Assembly (NCBI GenBank): GCA_002351725.1
Contig: DEHD01000039.1
Coordinates: 1 to 7,929 of the forward strand
DNA: 7,929 nucleotides
From: Prevotella sp. UBA2809
GTDB taxonomy: Bacteria; Bacteroidota; Bacteroidia; Bacteroidales; Bacteroidaceae
Direction: 5' to 3'
The notes below the pieces were generated by a model. The model saw nothing but the letters and a program-made list of their open reading frames with translations. It did no database searches and was not told the DNA's origin. Position 1 is the stretch's first letter. Every line of letters begins with the position of its first letter. A program made the position numbers and the translations under genes. Shown piece by piece: positions 6,067 to 7,929 of the stretch.

Positions 6067-6159
6067 CATTTTGTTGTTTTGTTGTCACCATCGTTGTAAA
6101 CCATTAATTATCAACCACATACGGGTGGTAACAACAAAATTTCTGGTGACAACAAAATG
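6067..6159. repeat. Inverted repeat with internal near-direct copy
   Basis: TTTTGTTGTCACCA (6077-6090) is the exact reverse complement of TGGTGACAACAAAA (6144-6157), separated by 53 bases. Allowing for a tandem duplication of TTTTGTTG in the left arm, the match extends to CATTTTG on both sides. A third copy, TGGTAACAACAAAAT (6126-6140), is in the same orientation as the right arm with one mismatch. The sequence lies upstream of the phosphatase promoter and downstream of the seven-transmembrane gene. It could be a paired protein-binding site, an mRNA stem or the remains of a miniature mobile element; no clear target-site duplication is seen. Confidence 0.6.
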
Positions 6160-6187
6160 GCATTATGAGTCATTTTATAGTTGTTTA

Positions 6188-6246
6188 ATTACAACGGCTT
6201 TGTAATAGCGTTACAAGGCATAACGGCGTTACAGACACCTTGTAAC
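6188..6246. repeat. Phased TTACAA/TTGTAA half-sites forming alternative hairpins
   Basis: Half-sites begin at 6189 (TTACAA), 6200 (TTGTAA), 6211 (TTACAA) and 6240 (TTGTAA); the first three are exactly 11 bases apart. Two perfect stems result: 7 bp at 6188-6194 with 6200-6206, and 9 bp (GTTACAAGG with CCTTGTAAC) at 6210-6218 with 6238-6246. The middle copies can also pair with each other, so the stems are mutually exclusive in part. The element begins 4 bases after the stop of the leftward seven-transmembrane gene, so it may end or stabilise that transcript, though no T-tract follows. A set of operator half-sites is equally possible. Confidence 0.55.
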
Positions 6247-6249
6247 ATT

Positions 6250-6969
6250 TCATTCTAAGGCATCTTTGGTAGCAGTGGTGGCCGAGTCGATAACGTGACC
6301 ATATTCGCTGATAGAATAATAGATATAGACAAACACCAGCGCACTAATGATGAGCAAAACGGTGAACGGCCAAGCATCGACTGGGAAAAACGAGGTAAAC
6401 ATAATACTACCTAAACCAAAGGCGATAATGAGATGACAGGATCGGAGCATCCACCGCATAAAACCTTCTACACTACCCAACTTCATCGCTATCAAACGAC
6501 GACTAACACGGAAATAAGTGGTATAGAAATCAAACGACATCCACACACAATGAATCAGGAAAATGAGTAATGTATAGTGAAGAGTGGAGAGCGGACAACT
6601 GGTGGCTGAAATCCAATAAGCAGGGAGCCCGACTGCCAAGAAAACGACATCGCGAGCCACGACCTTACGGCATAGATAGTGGGGATTGAGCAACGGTGTG
6701 TGGCTCCATGTGATGGCTACGCCCGCAATATGGAAATACGACACGGAGAGAGCCGTAGCCAATAGCGGATAAGACAAGCGCCACTGGAAGTGATAATGCA
6801 GTAACATTCCTATACCGAACACAGCAAAGAACACTGCCGTAAAACAGCGTGAACGACGATAAACAGGATAATTACGATAGGCATGGTTGTTGGCCAACAA
6901 GCCCACAGCCATAGCAAGATTAAGAATCCCGACTATCAACAGTGTTAAATCATAAATTTGTAACTCCAT
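6250..6969 (-). CDS. Seven-transmembrane protein of unknown function
   Basis: The 239-residue product is almost wholly membrane-embedded, with seven predicted segments at about 8-26, 42-60, 69-89, 104-121, 132-150, 178-194 and 200-219. A short C-terminal tail follows, SEYGHVIDS then TTATKDALE. The layout resembles the membrane sensor halves that precede AraC-type or histidine-kinase output domains in Bacteroidetes proteins, but there is no output domain, and the bases after the stop do not encode one in any obvious frame. It may be a free-standing sensor, or a regulator that has lost its DNA-binding half. ATG 6969 is preferred to the in-frame ATG at 7032, because a -7 box lies 8 bases upstream and the first membrane segment follows at once. 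It is divergent from pckA. I do not recognise a named family. Confidence 0.72.
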   Translation of the reverse strand: MELQIYDLTLLIVGILNLAMAVGLLANNHAYRNYPVYRRSRCFTAVFFAVFGIGMLLHYHFQWRLSYPLLATALSVSYFHIAGVAITWSHTPLLNPHYLCRKVVARDVVFLAVGLPAYWISATSCPLSTLHYTLLIFLIHCVWMSFDFYTTYFRVSRRLIAMKLGSVEGFMRWMLRSCHLIIAFGLGSIMFTSFFPVDAWPFTVLLIISALVFVYIYYSISEYGHVIDSATTATKDALE

Positions 6970-6977
6970 AGCGGGTG

Positions 6978-6985
6978 CAAAGGTA
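6978..6985 (-). promoter_or_regulatory. -7 box of the seven-transmembrane protein gene
   Basis: The complement reads TACCTTTG, matching TAnnTTTG, and ends 8 bases before the ATG at 6969. No TTG is found at the right distance for a -33 element, so the promoter is weak or activator-dependent. A second match, TACTTTTG (complement of 7022-7029), lies further up and would give a leader of about 50 bases. Confidence 0.45.
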
Positions 6986-7065
6986 CAAAAAAATAAACGA
7001 TAGATTGATATGTCGGTGTGGCAAAAGTACAATTACGGCATAGTTTTTTAATTTCTTTAACCTAA

Positions 7066-7120
7066 AAAGAATTGTGGGCGAACAAAAAATTCTTAATTCA
7101 TAATTATTAATTCTTATTTT
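7066..7120. other. AT-rich divergent intergenic segment with imperfect inverted repeats
   Basis: Between the seven-transmembrane gene and pckA, AAGAATT (7067-7073) pairs with AATTCTT (7088-7094) across 14 bases, and TTAATTC/ATTAATTC-type repeats follow to about 7114. The stretch is nearly all A and T and lies just upstream of the pckA -7 box. It could help open or bend the promoter or hold a regulator site. Sequence of this composition forms such repeats easily. Confidence 0.35.
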
Positions 7121-7125
7121 ATTTG

Positions 7126-7133
7126 TATCTTTG
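7126..7133 (+). promoter_or_regulatory. -7 box of pckA
   Basis: TATCTTTG matches the TAnnTTTG consensus exactly. The expected -33 position (about 7102-7106) holds only ATTA-like sequence, so this half is weak and an activator may be needed. The leader to the ATG at 7193 is about 55 bases, A-rich, with no strong Shine-Dalgarno sequence, as is usual in Bacteroidetes. Confidence 0.6.
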
Positions 7134-7192
7134 CCGGCGATTTAGAAAATAACAGAGGATAATATTCACAACTTAAAATAAAGATTAGTAAT

Positions 7193-7929
7193 ATGGCAAA
7201 GTTAGATTTGACTCAGTATGGCATCACCGGTAGCACCGTGATTGCTCACAATCCATCGTATGAGACTCTGTTCGCAGAGGAGACAAAGGCTGGTCTCGAG
7301 GGTTTCGACAAGGGCGTAAACACCGAGCTCAACGCTGTTAACGTAATGACTGGTATCTACACCGGCCGTTCACCTAAGGATAAGTACATCGTTAAGGATG
7401 CACAGAGCCAGGACAAGGTATGGTGGACAACTGAGGAGTACAAGAACGATAACCACCCCATGAGCGAGGAGGTTTGGGCCAAGGTTAAGGAAATCGCTAT
7501 CAAGGAGCTCTGCAACAAGGAGCTTTATGTAGTTGACGCTTTCTGCGGTGCTAACGAGGCTACACGTCTGGCTGTTCGTTTCATCGTTGAGGTTGCTTGG
7601 CAGGCTCACTTCGTAAAGAACATGTTTATCCAGCCAACAGCTGAGGAGCTGGAGAAGTTCGAGCCTAACTTCGTTATTTACAATGCCTCTAAGGCAAAGG
7701 TTGAGAACTACAAGGAGCTGGGTCTGAACTCAGAGACTTGTGTTGCCTTCAACACAACAAGCCGCGAGCAGGTAATCATCAACACATGGTATGGTGGTGA
7801 GATGAAGAAGGGTATGTTCTCTATGCAGAACTACTACCTGCCTCTGCAGGGTATCGCTTCAATGCACTGCTCTGCTAACACCGACATGGAGGGTAAGAAC
7901 ACCGCTATCTTCTTCGGTCTGTCTGGTAC
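7193..7929 (+). CDS. pckA: Phosphoenolpyruvate carboxykinase (ATP), N-terminal part
   Basis: PckA interconverts oxaloacetate plus ATP with phosphoenolpyruvate, CO2 and ADP in the cytoplasm. In succinate-forming Bacteroidales it mainly runs towards oxaloacetate, fixing CO2 and making ATP during fermentation. The visible 245 codons match the family from the first residues: LTQYGI (6-11), TGRSPKDKY (57-65, with the substrate-binding arginine), NTWYGGEMKKGMFS (197-210) and PLQGIASMHCSAN (217-229, with the metal-binding histidine at about 225). The frame is open to the window edge and breaks off in FFGLSG, just before the nucleotide-binding GTGKT loop. The complete enzyme is about 535-540 residues, so more than half lies outside. 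Codon use favours AAG, GAG and CTG more than its neighbours, consistent with high expression. It is divergent from the seven-transmembrane gene. Confidence 0.97.
   Translation, partial: MAKLDLTQYGITGSTVIAHNPSYETLFAEETKAGLEGFDKGVNTELNAVNVMTGIYTGRSPKDKYIVKDAQSQDKVWWTTEEYKNDNHPMSEEVWAKVKEIAIKELCNKELYVVDAFCGANEATRLAVRFIVEVAWQAHFVKNMFIQPTAEELEKFEPNFVIYNASKAKVENYKELGLNSETCVAFNTTSREQVIINTWYGGEMKKGMFSMQNYYLPLQGIASMHCSANTDMEGKNTAIFFGLSG

Noticed and set aside
5977..6069. 31-residue extension of the phosphatase from ATG 6069
   Set aside because: It would start upstream of the perfect promoter at 6005-6036 and would bury the signal peptide that begins at ATG 5976.
7370..7609. Leftward 79-codon open frame opposite pckA
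   Set aside because: It is antisense to strongly conserved pckA sequence, with no promoter or family likeness.

Overview
The window looks like chromosomal DNA from a Bacteroidales bacterium, most likely a Prevotella/Segatella-type gut or oral species. The evidence is promoters of the Bacteroidetes form (TTTG, about 20 bases, then TAnnTTTG), an ECF sigma/FecR pair, an outer-membrane receptor with an N-terminal carboxypeptidase-regulatory-like domain, and an ATP-type PEP carboxykinase. No tRNA, rRNA, CRISPR array, plasmid or phage gene is visible. There is no complete insertion sequence.

Left part (1-1225): a leftward ECF sigma factor gene (572-1171) is followed by a FecR-type anti-sigma gene (15-506). 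The FecR frame stops after 163 codons, in the middle of the FecR domain. A strong hairpin plus T-tract (534-562) sits between sigma and anti-sigma. The sigma promoter is back to back with that of a rightward LytTR gene, and the two appear to share a palindromic CAATTG -33 element.

Centre (1226-4707): a rightward three-gene cassette. It comprises a membrane-anchored LytTR regulator with four membrane segments, a 683-residue TonB-dependent outer-membrane receptor, and a small secreted TPR-like helical protein that overlaps the receptor gene by 20 bases. Between regulator and receptor lie four direct repeats starting exactly 20 bp apart (2081, 2101, 2121, 2141), ending just before a perfect promoter (2160-2191). 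The first repeat begins with the regulator's own stop codon. The likely reading is that the LytTR protein binds this array to control receptor and partner, so regulator, operator and target form one self-contained envelope-sensing module. The receptor ATG is only 4 bases after the -7 box, so its mRNA should be leaderless; the regulator mRNA is nearly so.

Right part (4708-7929): a leftward exported histidine acid phosphatase gene converges on the TPR gene with 3 bases between stop codons. Then come a 273-base intergenic region rich in inverted repeats, a leftward seven-transmembrane protein of unknown function without an output domain, and a divergent pckA (PEP carboxykinase) that runs off the right edge. 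The best candidate for something undescribed is the LytTR/20-bp-repeat/receptor/TPR module.
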